Virus record (IMG/VR): IMGVR_UViG_3300032323_000800 | Location: 1 to 42,708 of that record | Length of the DNA: 42,708 nt | Reading direction: 5' to 3' (one strand) | DNA from: a virus | Shown here: in pieces, positions 1 through 10,800 of the stretch | How positions within the stretch are numbered: the first letter of the stretch is position 1 | Layout: each line of letters begins with the position of its first letter | Notes under the pieces: generated by a model | What the model was told of the DNA's origin: nothing | The model's input: the letters and a program-made list of their open reading frames with translations, nothing else | The model's database searches: none | Made by a program: the position numbers and the translations under genes

Positions 1-1350
1 GGCATTGCCGCCTGGATCACCTTGAGCACCTTTTGCTGATACCACTTCCCAATGTGTTGCGTCAGGTGGAGGATATCCTGATATGCTGTTGCTGACACCG
101 TTTCTACGATAGGTTGAACCTTGATGAGCAACGATGTCACCTTCTTGATACATTGGGTCATCGCTGTAGTCGCCTAGCCAATTCCATAGAGCATCGGCAC
201 CTGGTTCGCCCTGTGCTCCGTCTGCTCCTGCTGGCCCAGGGTCGCCTTGGGGGCCTTGCGGTCCAATCTCGCCTTGTGGACCTTGTGGTCCTGTAGGTCC
301 TTCCGGACCCTCTGGTCCTTGTGGTCCAACTGCTCCCTCTGGTCCTTGTGGACCTGCTGGGCCTTCAGCACCCTGTGGTCCTGGATCGCCCTGTGCTCCG
401 TCTGCTCCATCTGCTCCGGCAGGGCCTGGATCTCCTTGTGGCCCTTGAGCACCTTGACTGCCCGCAGGTCCTTGTGGGCCTGGATCTCCTTGTGGACCTA
501 CAATAGGTCCTACATTGTTCCATTCTTGATCTGTTAAGTTCCAGAACCATAGGTCGCCACCACCTTCTGTGACAATCCAACCGTGTCCGGCAAAATCGTC
601 TCCGACGCCAGGTGTTGGTAAATCTGCGATTAATGCTTTGGTACCTTGTAGTGTTACCGAAACACCCTGTGCTCCAGTGTCACCTTTGTCACCTTTTGCT
701 CCAGGTGCTCCTTGTGCTCCGGCGGGTCCTGTAGCACCCTGTGCGCCAGTTGCTCCGGCAGGTCCTGTTGCTCCAGGTGCTCCCGCAGCACCGCTAGGTC
801 CTGTAGGCCCTGTGGGCCCTGCTGGTCCAGTATCTCCCTGTGGTCCTTGTGGTCCTGCGGGTCCTTGTGGTCCAGTAGCACCTATAGGACCTTGATCGCC
901 TGGATCGCCTTTAGGTCCTTGAATACCTTGTGGGCCGGTTGCACCTGTAGGTCCTTGATCACCTGTGTCGCCCTTATCACCTTTAGGTCCTGTGGCACCA
1001 GTATCGCCTTTGGGGATATTTTGTACATCATCTAAGGTTGCTAGTGTAACTCGATTGTTGACATCGCCTACTACTAGTGTGTTATTGCTAACAGTGATTG
1101 GAGTGTTATCAATATAGATAGTGTCGGTACTTACATACAGACTGCGCCATTGTCGAGTAGGCGATCCTAGATCGTATGTACTGTCCGTAGCAGGAATAAT
1201 GTGTTGATCTACTGCTGACAGATCAATGTTGCCGCCTATTCCTCCTGCATATATTTCATCAAAATTGTCATTGATTTTCTTAAATGCATCACGGATTATG
1301 TCACCGTCTTTGCCGTTAGGAGTACCTAAATTTATTGTCTTTTTAGCCAT
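1..1350 (-). CDS. Collagen-like tail fibre protein (3' end outside window)
   Basis: The reading frame opens at ATG 1350-1348 and stays open to the left edge, giving 450 codons without a stop, so the C-terminus is missing. The first 40 or so residues ([17 protein letters not shown]..., then [12 protein letters not shown]) look like the short N-terminal module common on fibre proteins of marine T4-like phages. Around residues 45-70 is a [14 protein letters not shown] motif shared with other fibre genes in this window. From about residue 113 there are two Gly-X-Y blocks, about 39 and 34 triplets by my count, separated by a roughly 60-residue non-collagen segment rich in Trp and Gly. After the second block comes a [18 protein letters not shown] stretch resembling a small carbohydrate-binding module. 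Phage collagen-like segments form trimeric rods, so a trimeric fibre shaft is the likely role. A late promoter box lies about 30 bp upstream. Confidence 0.85.
   Translation of the reverse strand, partial: MAKKTINLGTPNGKDGDIIRDAFKKINDNFDEIYAGGIGGNIDLSAVDQHIIPATDSTYDLGSPTRQWRSLYVSTDTIYIDNTPITVSNNTLVVGDVNNRVTLATLDDVQNIPKGDTGATGPKGDKGDTGDQGPTGATGPQGIQGPKGDPGDQGPIGATGPQGPAGPQGPQGDTGPAGPTGPTGPSGAAGAPGATGPAGATGAQGATGPAGAQGAPGAKGDKGDTGAQGVSVTLQGTKALIADLPTPGVGDDFAGHGWIVTEGGGDLWFWNLTDQEWNNVGPIVGPQGDPGPQGPAGSQGAQGPQGDPGPAGADGADGAQGDPGPQGAEGPAGPQGPEGAVGPQGPEGPEGPTGPQGPQGEIGPQGPQGDPGPAGADGAQGEPGADALWNWLGDYSDDPMYQEGDIVAHQGSTYRRNGVSNSISGYPPPDATHWEVVSAKGAQGDPGGNA
195..1011 (-). repeat. Two collagen Gly-X-Y repeat blocks
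   Basis: Read on the minus strand, two runs of Gly-X-Y codons (about 1011 to 670 and 510 to 195) use a few recurring triplets such as GPQ, GDP, GAT, GPA and GAD. At the DNA level this gives a degenerate 9-bp periodicity dominated by GGACCT/GGACCA-like units. Such arrays are prone to slippage and recombination, so their length may vary between related phages. The periodicity also creates long spurious open frames in other frames. Confidence 0.85.
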
Positions 1351-1378
1351 TTTTACGTCCCGGGTTCCTTGCTATCAG

Positions 1379-1386
1379 TATTTATC
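1379..1386 (-). promoter_or_regulatory. T4-type late promoter box (GATAAATA) for the collagen-like fibre gene
   Basis: On the minus strand the box reads CGATAAATA, matching the NATAAATA form of the T4 late promoter -10 element recognised by the gp55 late sigma factor. It lies 28 bp upstream of the fibre gene ATG. It is one arm of a perfect inverted repeat whose other arm faces gp14. Confidence 0.65.
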
Positions 1387-1391
1387 GAAGC

Positions 1392-1399
1392 GATAAATA
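1392..1399 (+). promoter_or_regulatory. T4-type late promoter box (GATAAATA) facing gp14
   Basis: This plus-strand box is the mirror image of the minus-strand box at 1379-1386 (9-bp arms, 3-bp spacer AAG). Only seven bases separate it from the gp14 ATG at 1407, and no clear Shine-Dalgarno sequence lies between them. A transcript starting six or seven bases after the box would therefore be nearly leaderless. That could mean leaderless translation, or that gp14 is expressed another way. Confidence 0.5.
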
Positions 1400-1406
1400 T
1401 ATTACT

Positions 1407-3029
1407 ATGCCAAGATTAAGCCTTTATCGCCCTGAAAAATCTTCAGATTATAAGTTCATGGATCGCACTATCTACGAAATGTTTCAAGTAGGTGGTGTAG
1501 ATGTGTATCTGCACAAATATATAGGGCCAACAGACCCTAGTGATCCTAATAAAGCCCTTGGAGTTACTACCATACAAGATGTGCTTTTTCTTGAAAATCG
1601 AGATAGAAAATATGCCGCAGATGTACTGACAATTCGCGGGCACTATCAGGTAGCAGATATAGATTTTAATTTAAGTCAATTTGGACTGTTTTTACAAAGT
1701 GACACTGTGTTTATGACTGTGCATATTAACGCTACTGTAGATGCTGTAGGACGTAAAATTATGACCGGTGATGTTTTAGAGTTACCTAATCTAAGAGAAG
1801 AGTACACATTTGATCTCAGTGATGCGTTTAACTTTGCCAAGGCTATTAAGAAATTTTATGTAGTCGAAGATGTAAACAGAGCCGCAGAAGGTTTTTCAGC
1901 AACTTGGTATCCACATTTATATCGACTAAAATTAAAACCTATAACCGACACACAAGAATTTAAAGACATACTAAACAAGCCCGAAGACGAAGATAACTTT
2001 GCAGGCGACTATGACAACGATCGTATCTACTATCCAGGCGAAGTGGTTCGATATAATGGCACACTTTATCAAGTTAAAATAGACGGATCTGTGCCCGACA
2101 CTGGTACTAATTTAGAACCACCTAATTCAGATGCATGGATTCTATATCAAGAAAGCACACTAAAAGATTTACTGTCTACTTACAACAAAGAAATGGCCAT
2201 TAACGCTGCCGTAATTGCAGAAGCAGAAAGCGATGCTCCTCTCAGTGGCTACGAAACGGCACATTTTTATACTCTAGCAATAGATCCATTAACTGGGAAT
2301 GCGGCTGTTAATACTGTAGATAATTCTGTAGACGATATATCTGGCACTGCGGCGCTGGTTAGCGATGTTAATACTCCTCCAATAAGAGACGGTTATACTG
2401 GCTACTTATTAGCAGATGGTATCCCTCCAAACGGTCCGTTGTCTGGTACTAGTTCACAGTTTGGATTCGGTATTCAGTTTCCTCAGGCACCTGTGACAGG
2501 TGATACATTTTTACGCACAGATTTTTTACCTAACAGATTATTCCGCTGGGACGGTAGTCGTTGGATCAAACAAGAAGATAATGTACGTATGACTATGAGC
2601 AACAGCAACGACAATCGTCAAACATTGTTAACTAGTTTTATTAATAATAACGAACTCAGCGGTATTACAAGAGTAATGGATGACATAATTTTAATATTAC
2701 CCAACGGAACTGCTCAATTTGAAGTTGACTATGGCACCGTTGAATATCCAAAATATACAACTACAGATGTTGTAGTATCGGCTGCTCAATTGATCATTAG
2801 TACAAACTTACCATACGATGCTAAATTTAAAGCAGAAGTATGGTTAAACGAAAGTTCAAAAGCAATTAATATAAAAACAGAATCATCGAATGGTCTGTTA
2901 AGAATAGTGATAGAACACGCAATACAATCTGATACACGTATAAGATATACAGTGTACGATCAAGTAGTAGAACAACGTCAAAGTCTTAGCAAGGCTCTGC
3001 GTAGAATCAAACCCACAGCGGACGAATAA
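1407..3029 (+). CDS. 14: Neck protein gp14, long form
   Basis: Product is 540 residues against 256 in T4. The N-terminal 200 or so residues keep the gp14 pattern in order: an EMFQVGGVDVYLHKYIG segment matching the T4 stretch before its YYVPREYV motif, an LSQFGLFLQSDTVFMTVHI segment, and a GDVLELP strand. T4 gp14, with gp13, forms the neck that joins the filled head to the tail. The C-terminal half is extra: about residues 207-250 (YYPGEVVRYNGTLYQV, then a Trp about 20 residues on) resemble a CBM5/12-type carbohydrate-binding fold, and later there is an LFRWDGSRWIK motif. It sits directly before gp15, three bases apart, but no gp13 or gp16/17 accompanies it here. Identity is inferred from conserved segments read by eye. 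Confidence 0.75.
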   Translation: MPRLSLYRPEKSSDYKFMDRTIYEMFQVGGVDVYLHKYIGPTDPSDPNKALGVTTIQDVLFLENRDRKYAADVLTIRGHYQVADIDFNLSQFGLFLQSDTVFMTVHINATVDAVGRKIMTGDVLELPNLREEYTFDLSDAFNFAKAIKKFYVVEDVNRAAEGFSATWYPHLYRLKLKPITDTQEFKDILNKPEDEDNFAGDYDNDRIYYPGEVVRYNGTLYQVKIDGSVPDTGTNLEPPNSDAWILYQESTLKDLLSTYNKEMAINAAVIAEAESDAPLSGYETAHFYTLAIDPLTGNAAVNTVDNSVDDISGTAALVSDVNTPPIRDGYTGYLLADGIPPNGPLSGTSSQFGFGIQFPQAPVTGDTFLRTDFLPNRLFRWDGSRWIKQEDNVRMTMSNSNDNRQTLLTSFINNNELSGITRVMDDIILILPNGTAQFEVDYGTVEYPKYTTTDVVVSAAQLIISTNLPYDAKFKAEVWLNESSKAINIKTESSNGLLRIVIEHAIQSDTRIRYTVYDQVVEQRQSLSKALRRIKPTADE

Positions 3030-3031
3030 TT

Positions 3032-4384
3032 ATGCAATGGTTTTATGACGGTCAAATTAGAAGATATGTAGGACAAGTAATCCGTATGTTTAGCGGATTT
3101 AAATATCAAGCCGCTGACGGTAAACAAGTAACAGTGCCTGTTACCTACGGCGACATGACTCGTCAAGTTGCCAGTATCATTCGTGACAACAGTGAAAACA
3201 AACTGCCCAGTGCTCCACGTATTGCTGTTTATATTTCAGATCTACAACTAGACAGAAGTCGACAAAGTGATCAGAGTTTTATCAGTAAAGTACATATTCG
3301 TGAAAGAGAAAAAGAATACGATTCTGCAGGAGAATTTGTGGGCTATGGTTATACACAGGGCAGTGGATATACTGTAGAGAGATTAATGCCTAGTCCTTAT
3401 AAGCTCACAGTTAAAGTTGATATTTGGGCAACTAACACTGATCAAAAACTACAGATTATGGAACAAATATTAATGTTGTTTAATCCAAGTTTAGAATTAC
3501 AAACCACAGACAACTATGTAGACTGGACCAGTCTTACTGTAATTGAATTAACCAACATTAGTTTTACCAGCAGACAGATTCCGCAGGGTATAGACAGCGA
3601 AATAGACATTGCCTCGTTGACATTTGAAACTCCAATATATATTAGTCCTCCTACTAAAGTTAAACGTTTAGGTGTTATTCAAAGTATTATTATGAATGTA
3701 CACGACGAATCATATAGTTTTGAAGCGGAAGAACGTGTTAGTATTGGCGGGTCTGATATCTTTGTTTACTATGATAAAAACATAGGTCAGTACATGGCCG
3801 AATTGTTAGATGAAAAATCTATAATTAAAGCCTTAGACGACGATGCTGCCTCAGCATGGGCCAAAACAGGACAGGATTTTAACTGGCGTGTATTGTTAGA
3901 TCAATACCCTGGTAAATTCCGCAGTGGGTATAGTCAAATATTTTTACAGCAAAGCAACGGTAATGAAATTGTAGGTACCGTGACATTGTTCCCTGCAGAT
4001 GAAACAAAATTAGTTATTAATTTTGACCAAGATACATATAATACCAATACTTTGATTACTGGTGTTGTAAATCGCACTAACATTGACGCTATCATAAATC
4101 CAGAAACGTTTAATCCAGGTACTCTATCGGGTAATCCAAGATATCTATTGTTAAATGATATTGCCGACGACACGACTGCGTGGAATGGTTTTACAGCAAA
4201 AACTAACGACATTATTGAGTGGAACGGTACTACATGGAATATAGTATTAGAAGCAGCCACTACAGATGATGTAGTTTACACAACTAATTTACGCACGGGT
4301 GTTCAATACAAATTTGAAAACGGTGAATGGACTCGTGCGTTTGAAGGTGAATATCAAGAAGGTTACTGGCGTTTGATACTGTAA
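3032..4384 (+). CDS. 15: Tail completion / sheath terminator protein gp15, long form
   Basis: Product is 450 residues against 272 in T4. The start (WFYDGQIRRYVGQVIRMFSGF, then VPVTYGD) matches the gp15 N-terminus, where T4 has YFYNSSFRRYATLMGDLFSN followed by VPITYAS. Further shared elements are a PSPYKLTVKVDIWATNTDQKLQIMEQIL stretch and an LTFE..PIYISPP stretch, which correspond to T4 PSPIKM...IVEQIL and LTFEVNGWMYPP. In T4, gp15 caps the tail tube and sheath and provides the site where the head neck docks. The C-terminal 170 residues extend beyond T4 and contain a Trp-rich segment (DIIEWNGTTWNI, FENGEWTRAFEG). It lies between gp14 and a Nudix gene on the same strand, consistent with one transcript. 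Confidence 0.8.
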   Translation: MQWFYDGQIRRYVGQVIRMFSGFKYQAADGKQVTVPVTYGDMTRQVASIIRDNSENKLPSAPRIAVYISDLQLDRSRQSDQSFISKVHIREREKEYDSAGEFVGYGYTQGSGYTVERLMPSPYKLTVKVDIWATNTDQKLQIMEQILMLFNPSLELQTTDNYVDWTSLTVIELTNISFTSRQIPQGIDSEIDIASLTFETPIYISPPTKVKRLGVIQSIIMNVHDESYSFEAEERVSIGGSDIFVYYDKNIGQYMAELLDEKSIIKALDDDAASAWAKTGQDFNWRVLLDQYPGKFRSGYSQIFLQQSNGNEIVGTVTLFPADETKLVINFDQDTYNTNTLITGVVNRTNIDAIINPETFNPGTLSGNPRYLLLNDIADDTTAWNGFTAKTNDIIEWNGTTWNIVLEAATTDDVVYTTNLRTGVQYKFENGEWTRAFEGEYQEGYWRLIL

Positions 4385-4397
4385 TATAAGTATCTGT

Positions 4398-4832
4398 ATG
4401 TCAGAACAAATCGTTTGTAGCGGAGCATTATTCTACGCTAAATCTACTAAAAGAATCTTACTGTTACAAAAAACAGAAGGCAAGCACTCTAGTACTTGGG
4501 GACTAGTAGGCGGAACCAATATCGAAGGCGAAACCGCTTGGCAAGGTCTACAAAGAGAAATTTCTGAAGAAATTGGGTTTTTACCAGAGATTAAAAAAAC
4601 ATTACCATTAGAAACTTTTGTCAGCAACGATAGTGTGTTTAACTTTCACACTTACCTCTGTGTTGTAGAGGATGAATTTATACCTCGTCTTAGCGTAGAG
4701 CACCAAGGGTGGGCATGGTGTATTATAGATCATGTGCCAAAACCGTTACATCAAGGATTAAGGTCGAGTTTTAACAATCGTATTGTACGAACTAAACTAC
4801 AGACAGTTTTTGATATTGTTGACTTGATATAA
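4398..4832 (+). CDS. Nudix hydrolase
   Basis: Product is 144 residues, a normal length for a single Nudix domain. Residues 39-61 give a complete Nudix box (G-x5-E-x7-REIxEExGF): G39, E45, R53, E54, E57, E58 and G60 are all present, so the metal-binding catalytic helix looks intact. Nudix enzymes hydrolyse a nucleoside diphosphate linked to another moiety; candidate substrates are damaged dNTPs, ADP-ribose, dinucleoside polyphosphates or an NDP-sugar. The sequence does not tell which. It is the last gene of the plus-strand gp14-gp15 unit, 13 bases after gp15, and is followed immediately by a strong terminator, so it is probably expressed late with the neck genes. T4 carries a Nudix gene (nudE), but elsewhere in its genome. 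The ATG has only a weak ribosome binding site. Confidence 0.9.
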   Translation: MSEQIVCSGALFYAKSTKRILLLQKTEGKHSSTWGLVGGTNIEGETAWQGLQREISEEIGFLPEIKKTLPLETFVSNDSVFNFHTYLCVVEDEFIPRLSVEHQGWAWCIIDHVPKPLHQGLRSSFNNRIVRTKLQTVFDIVDLI

Positions 4833-4855
4833 AAATGCCCCTTTCGGGGCATTTT
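4832..4855. terminator. Bidirectional rho-independent terminator
   Basis: A perfect 10-bp stem (AAAATGCCCC / GGGGCATTTT) with a TTTC loop sits between the convergent Nudix and giant fibre genes. Both strands have a T-run after the stem, so it can end transcripts from both sides. The stop of the minus-strand fibre gene is at 4859 and the plus-strand Nudix stop is at 4830-4832. Confidence 0.9.
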
Positions 4856-4858
4856 GTT

Positions 4859-7800
4859 TTACATACGTCCTACCACTACTTCAATAACTCCGCTTTCGCC
4901 GTCGAAGTTTTCCAATGCTTTACCAATTACTTGGCCTAACTTTGGATCTTCTTCTGCGCGAGCATGTCCGTTACCTGCGGCAACTAACATATCACCTTTG
5001 CGGATCTTGCCAGTTACTTTACATGGTACACGACCTTGTAGTGCTAGAGCAACTACTTTTTCGCCTTGTAGATCGCTGTTCATCAAGTAAGCAGGATTTG
5101 TAGAAACAATACCTGCTACCTTACGGCAACCATCTACGTTGCAAGTAGTAACTTCTGCTTCACCGCCAAAGCATACAACTGTGCCTGCTTCAATTTCAGC
5201 ATCTGCACGATAGTTTTCTGCTAAGTCAGCGTAACGTGCTGTTGTAGCAGTACCACGGAACAAGTTAGCAAAAATGTCTTGGTTAGCATCACGTAGTGCC
5301 ACTGTGTTGGCAGCACTTGATGTACTACCAGCATAGTCTGTTGCACTTACACGGATATTTGTTGCGGCGCTGGCTAAACCACTTAATGTAGCAGTAATTG
5401 TACCTGCGCTAAAGTTACCTGAAGCATCACGGTTAACTACTGTGTTACCAGTATTAGCGTTTGTTGCGTTAACTGCTAGAGTACTTGCGGCACTACCGTT
5501 ATAGTTTGTACCAACACTCCATGTTAGGAATGAACCGGCAGTCAATGTGTTTAAGTTACTGCCTAAACTTATTCCAGAAATAGTCGAGTTAGCCAACTTA
5601 GCATTAGCGATACTGCCTGCCAACATTGTGTTAGTAACTGTACTAGTGTCGCCTGTAGTTATAATAGTACCGTTAACGTTTGGTACTGTTAATGTACGTG
5701 TTACACCTGTTGAAACACCACTTAATTCAAATGACATTTTCTTGGTGTTATCAGCATCGTCCTGGAACAGAGTTGAACTATCAGTAAATGTTTTGTTAGT
5801 TAATGTTTGTATACCAGATGTTGTTGCTACAGTATTAGCAATACTGATAGTACGTGCGGCTGAACCGTTAAATGTTGTACCGCTGTCTAACACTAGGCCT
5901 GTGCCTACAGTTAGCGCATTTGGTAGATTACTTGTGATAGTTACTGTATCACCTAGATTAACTAAAGTACCGTTCAGTGTAATACTACTGTTAGTCAACT
6001 TAGCATTAGCAATACTGCCTGCTAACATTGTGTTAGTAACAGTGCCGGTGTCGTTAGAACCAACTAATGTACCGCTGGTTGGTAATGTTACGTTAGTGGT
6101 GTTAGTAACTGTAATTGTAGTGTTAAATGCGCCACTTGTAGTTAAGTTACCGCCAATTGTAATTGTTTTACCTGTGTTAGCAACACCAGTACCACCATAT
6201 TGACCTGCAATAACACCAGCGTTCCAAGTACCACTAGATAGTGTACCTACACTAGTTAGACTTGAACTTACAACGCTTGTTCCTAGTCCAGTTGCTGTTA
6301 ATACGTTAACGTTATTAACTTTAAAGGCTTTACCTGTTGAAATATTAACGTGTTCACTTAGTGTCCAGTTAGCATTTGCAGTGTCCCATAAAATTGTATG
6401 GTCAGTTGTACCTTTTAAAATAATACCGCCGCCGTTGGCTACAGCATCTGTTGGTGTAGTACGTTGTGCTAATTGAATTGCATTATCAGCAATCGTTACT
6501 GATGTTGCACTGATTGTGCTGTTTGTACCATTAACTGTTAAATCGCCAGTAACTGTTAAGTTATTACGAACAGTGGTTGTACCTAAGTTATTAGCACCAA
6601 TTGTAATTGCAGTACCTGCACGAGCAAAGTTAACTGTTGTTGCATTAGCATCAACTAAGTTAAATGTTGTAGCAGTTGTAGTAATATCACCACCGTTTAC
6701 AGCGATGTCACCACTGCTGGTAATATCACTGCTGACAACAATACCGCCTGCGGCACCTGCTCCTAGTGTTAATGTACCTGCTGGATTAATAGTGATAGCA
6801 CTGAGTGTACCAGTTGGAGCAAAGTTAATTGTCTGTTGGTTAGCAACAGCATTTAGATTACCAACTAATGATGTTTGTATACCTAATGTACCAATAGTTG
6901 TTACGCCTGCTGGCTGTATGCTAACAGTACCTGTACCGCCCGGACTTAGTGTAATGGCAGCATCATCGCCAGTAATACTTAAAGAACTGTTAAAGTTAAT
7001 AGCACCACTAACTGTTAGGTTACCACCAATGAATGCGTTACCGGTCATACCTATACCGCCGGTGATACGTACAGAACCAGTAGTTGTACTTGTACTCTGT
7101 ATATTGCCGTTGAACACAGCGCCTGGAGCAGTTAAATCACCGCCTAATGCTAGTGTTGTACTCCAACTTGGGTTAGTACCGTTTGAAGTTAATACACTGT
7201 TGATAGCACCAATACCTAACTGTGTCAACGCACCGCCTGCTGTGGCAACTATCAAATCACCTTGATTGTAAGTTGTTAAACCAGTACCGCCTTTTAACAC
7301 AGGCACAGCCTTGCTAAGATTATCTGGATTAGTATAGTATGTGCCTGGTTGTCCGCTTAGGAAACCTGCGTCAATAACACCAGTCTTAATGCTTATTGTA
7401 CCAGGATCTGCTGGAGTATTCAGCGCACGACCCACAGTAAACTGTGACTTGTCGTAGCGAGCTACACCATAATTAGTAAAGTTAGTGTCGCCGCCGTCGC
7501 CGTCAACTTTCTCAACGTCTAAAACAGGGACATTGTAGTAGACCGTGTTAAGGCCATCAACATAACTGTCACCAGTTAATGATATTGCTGAATCTGTTAC
7601 CTTACGAATACCCTGAACGGCCAATGCCCATTCGCTATCACCGCGTAAGAATGTTTGATCGTTGGCAGTACCAGTACCTGCTAGTCGACTTGTAGCAAAC
7701 ACACCGGACACAACGTTGCTGGCGTCAATGGTTGTAACACTGACTGAACCCCAATTGGCTGCAAATTTACTACTGTCATTAATAGTGTCAGTGAAGGTTA

Positions 7801-10800
7801 CGTTTTGCAGTGTAAATGTTGCACTACCGCTACCTACGTCAGTTACAGTAACTTTACCAGTTGTTGTACCGCCCACACTGGCCAAAGCGTTTGATCTTAA
7901 TGTATGTAGTGTGAATGTATTAACACTAACGCTACCAATAAAATAGTAATTACCGCTGACTAACCCCGCTGGTAGATCTGAACCTGATATCAATACTGGA
8001 TCACCTGCTGACAAACCGTGTCCTGCAATTCTAAAGAAGCAAAGATTTGTAGTACCAATAGTAACAATATTACGTGTTAATGTATGATTACCTGTGCTAG
8101 ATGAAGTGAACAATATTTGGTCACCTGCGCCTAATGCATAGTTACTGTATAATTCAACAGTACTGGAGTCAATAACTTTGATAAAATAACCTCTGTTATT
8201 GACTAACCCACCAATGCTGGTGTTAGACTGATTACTGTAGATTACTGCATCGCCGTTGCTTAAACCATGACCGCTTAATGTTATACGGCTAGTAGTAGTA
8301 TTAACATCGCCGCCACTGCCTGTCGATTGTGCATTGAAAGTAAATGTAGCAAATGTCGCTAAGTTAGCGATAGTATCTACTGGCGCATTGTTGTCTGCAA
8401 AGAAATCTGGACTTGCAGTGCTGGCGTTAAATTTAGTCTTATCGCCAATTAATTCTACATACAAGCGAGTATCGGCACGGCTTACAGTGATTTGGAAACC
8501 ACTACCTGACCCACCAATATTAGACGAACTAGCACTTACTATGTCGCCAGCATCGTAGCCGCTGCCGCCTGAAATGATAGAAACGTCTGACACAGCACCG
8601 TTAGTAACAGTGATGTCTGCTGTTGCACCTGTACCTGTACCGCTGACATTAGTCAATGACACATTAGTATAAGTCTGGCTGCCGCTGCCTGGAGTATATG
8701 AACTACCGCCATTTAATGTGCTTAGGTTTAGGGAGTATAGCACACCTTCACGATATTCTGTGATCTCGCCTTCTGCTAAACCGATAGCACTCTTAATATT
8801 GTTGCCATTGGTAAATGCATAACCTGGGCCATCTAATATTAAGAATTGACTGCTGTTGTCATTGTTTAAGAAATAGTTGTCAACAATTTCAGCAACTGCG
8901 GTTAATCCGCTTGGGTAAACACCTGTAACAGTTGTACCATTTTTACGGATTGTCTGTGCGGCATTATCCTCTGTGAATGTGCCGGTTACACCATATAGTG
9001 TTACACTTGTTCCGCCTGTGACTGCTTCTTTAACACGACCGCTACCAGTAGTACCGTTTTGTGTAATTATATCACCAACAACTGCGGTTAATGTACCACC
9101 AGTTAATGTTAGAGTCTGTTGCTGATATGTTTCGCTGGCGTTGTCGCCGTTGAATACTTCTACAGGAGGAATTTTTTCGCTTAATAATAAACGACCGCCA
9201 AACTCTGTAGTAGCATATGTTGTTACACCACGTAGTGGAGGAATTAAGTCAGCATTAATTAAACCTTGGCTGTTTAACTGTACAAGCGCACCTGCTACAG
9301 CGTTGGTAGAAACTGCTTTGTCTAGTACGTTACCTAGTCTGTTGTTGATAAACAAACGTACAGAACGCTGTGTTGGTAGTCGTGTGTCACTGGCTCCGCC
9401 AATTTCATTGTCGCCTAGGCCAATGTCATTACTAATAGCACTAATTTCAATGCTAGACAGTGACAATCTCAATACGTTCAACTGTCCAACTGTAACTTCA
9501 GTACGGAATGTAATCTTACCAGTGTTGTTTTCCGCTTTAATAAAGTCACCAACTTTGAAGTTACCAAATTCGTCAGTACCTGAACTGTAAACACGACCTG
9601 GCAGTTCAGTAAACTGTTCAAATGCTAATACACCTTGGCCGCCGTTTTGTGGTAGAGCGTTATAGTCTGTACCTGAACCAGCATATTCCCAAGTATGTGA
9701 AGAACTGTTTAAGATACTTGGACGATGGAAGTTACATTTTAGACCAATTGTGCCGCCTGGACTCTGAATCTGGCTTGCAGTCTTTGTTGAATTAGTCTTA
9801 AATGTAGCAGTATACAAATCTGTTCTGTCGGCTACAGCACTGATAGGAATTGCTGTAAATGGACTTGGACTTTGATCTGTTGTAATAGTGCTTAATGTTG
9901 TAAATTTAACACGTTGTTGTTCTTCTCCTACTGTAGTTAACTCGTTGGAAATTATCAACTTACGAGTAGTGTTGTTCCAACTTAACACATAAGCATTGTT
10001 GGTAAATGCACCAGTGGTACCTGTTATAGCAGTACCAATACCAAATGTATAAGATGGTCCAGGTGGCAATGTCAATTCTTGATAGACATTGTGACTGGTT
10101 TCTACAGTTTCAACGAAAAATTCTTCAACGTTTTTAGTTATACGCTGTGTACCTATACCAGTTCCTGTAATATCTACAGGGAATGCAAGACCGTTGTCAT
10201 TGAATAATCTAAAAGTATTCAAACTAACAATACTAACATAATAGATAGAGTTATCAATCATTCCTGGAATTACTGTGTTACCTGAAACTGTTAGGTAATC
10301 ACTTTCATAGACTACACTGTCACCGTTTAGTAATCCATGATTATCGATAGTAATAAGATTACTTACAGGGTTTACATCTGTAGCCGCATTGAATGTTAAT
10401 TCTGTGGAGGCTGATTTAAAGTTATTAGTTACGTCTGCATCAGTGTCGGCATTGCGGAATTTCAATACAAACTGTGCTGTAGGTATACGTGCTTGACCAA
10501 TAGTAGTTAATGTTACACGACCGCCACTGGTTCCTGTATTGGCTACAAACGCACGGTCGAATGAGAATGCGTTTGGTGAAAAGCCCGAACTACGTAGAGC
10601 ATACAAACCAAAGTTTGTAGCAGAGTTAGTGATAGATAGGTAACCACCTGACTGTGTATATGAACCGTTCAAACAGAAAATCTGGAAACAGGACACTACC
10701 TGAGCATAACCGTCGTTGCTACATAACCAACCTGTACCACCGAAAGAAACCATGGTAAATGCGTTAGCAACCATGGACTTACCTTGTGGAGGTGTTGCAC

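Noticed and set aside
114-1035. Several 60-110-codon open frames on both strands inside the collagen-like region
   Set aside because: They are out-of-frame readings of the Gly-X-Y codon repeats. Only the minus frame ending at base 1 gives Gly every third residue and a plausible start with a late promoter.
5547-9590. Long plus-strand open frames (up to 249 codons) opposite the giant fibre gene
   Set aside because: They consist of Val, Leu, Pro and Ala runs that mirror the Thr/Asn/Gly-rich repeats on the minus strand. The minus strand has one uninterrupted 3840-codon frame with a ribosome binding site and recognisable fibre modules.
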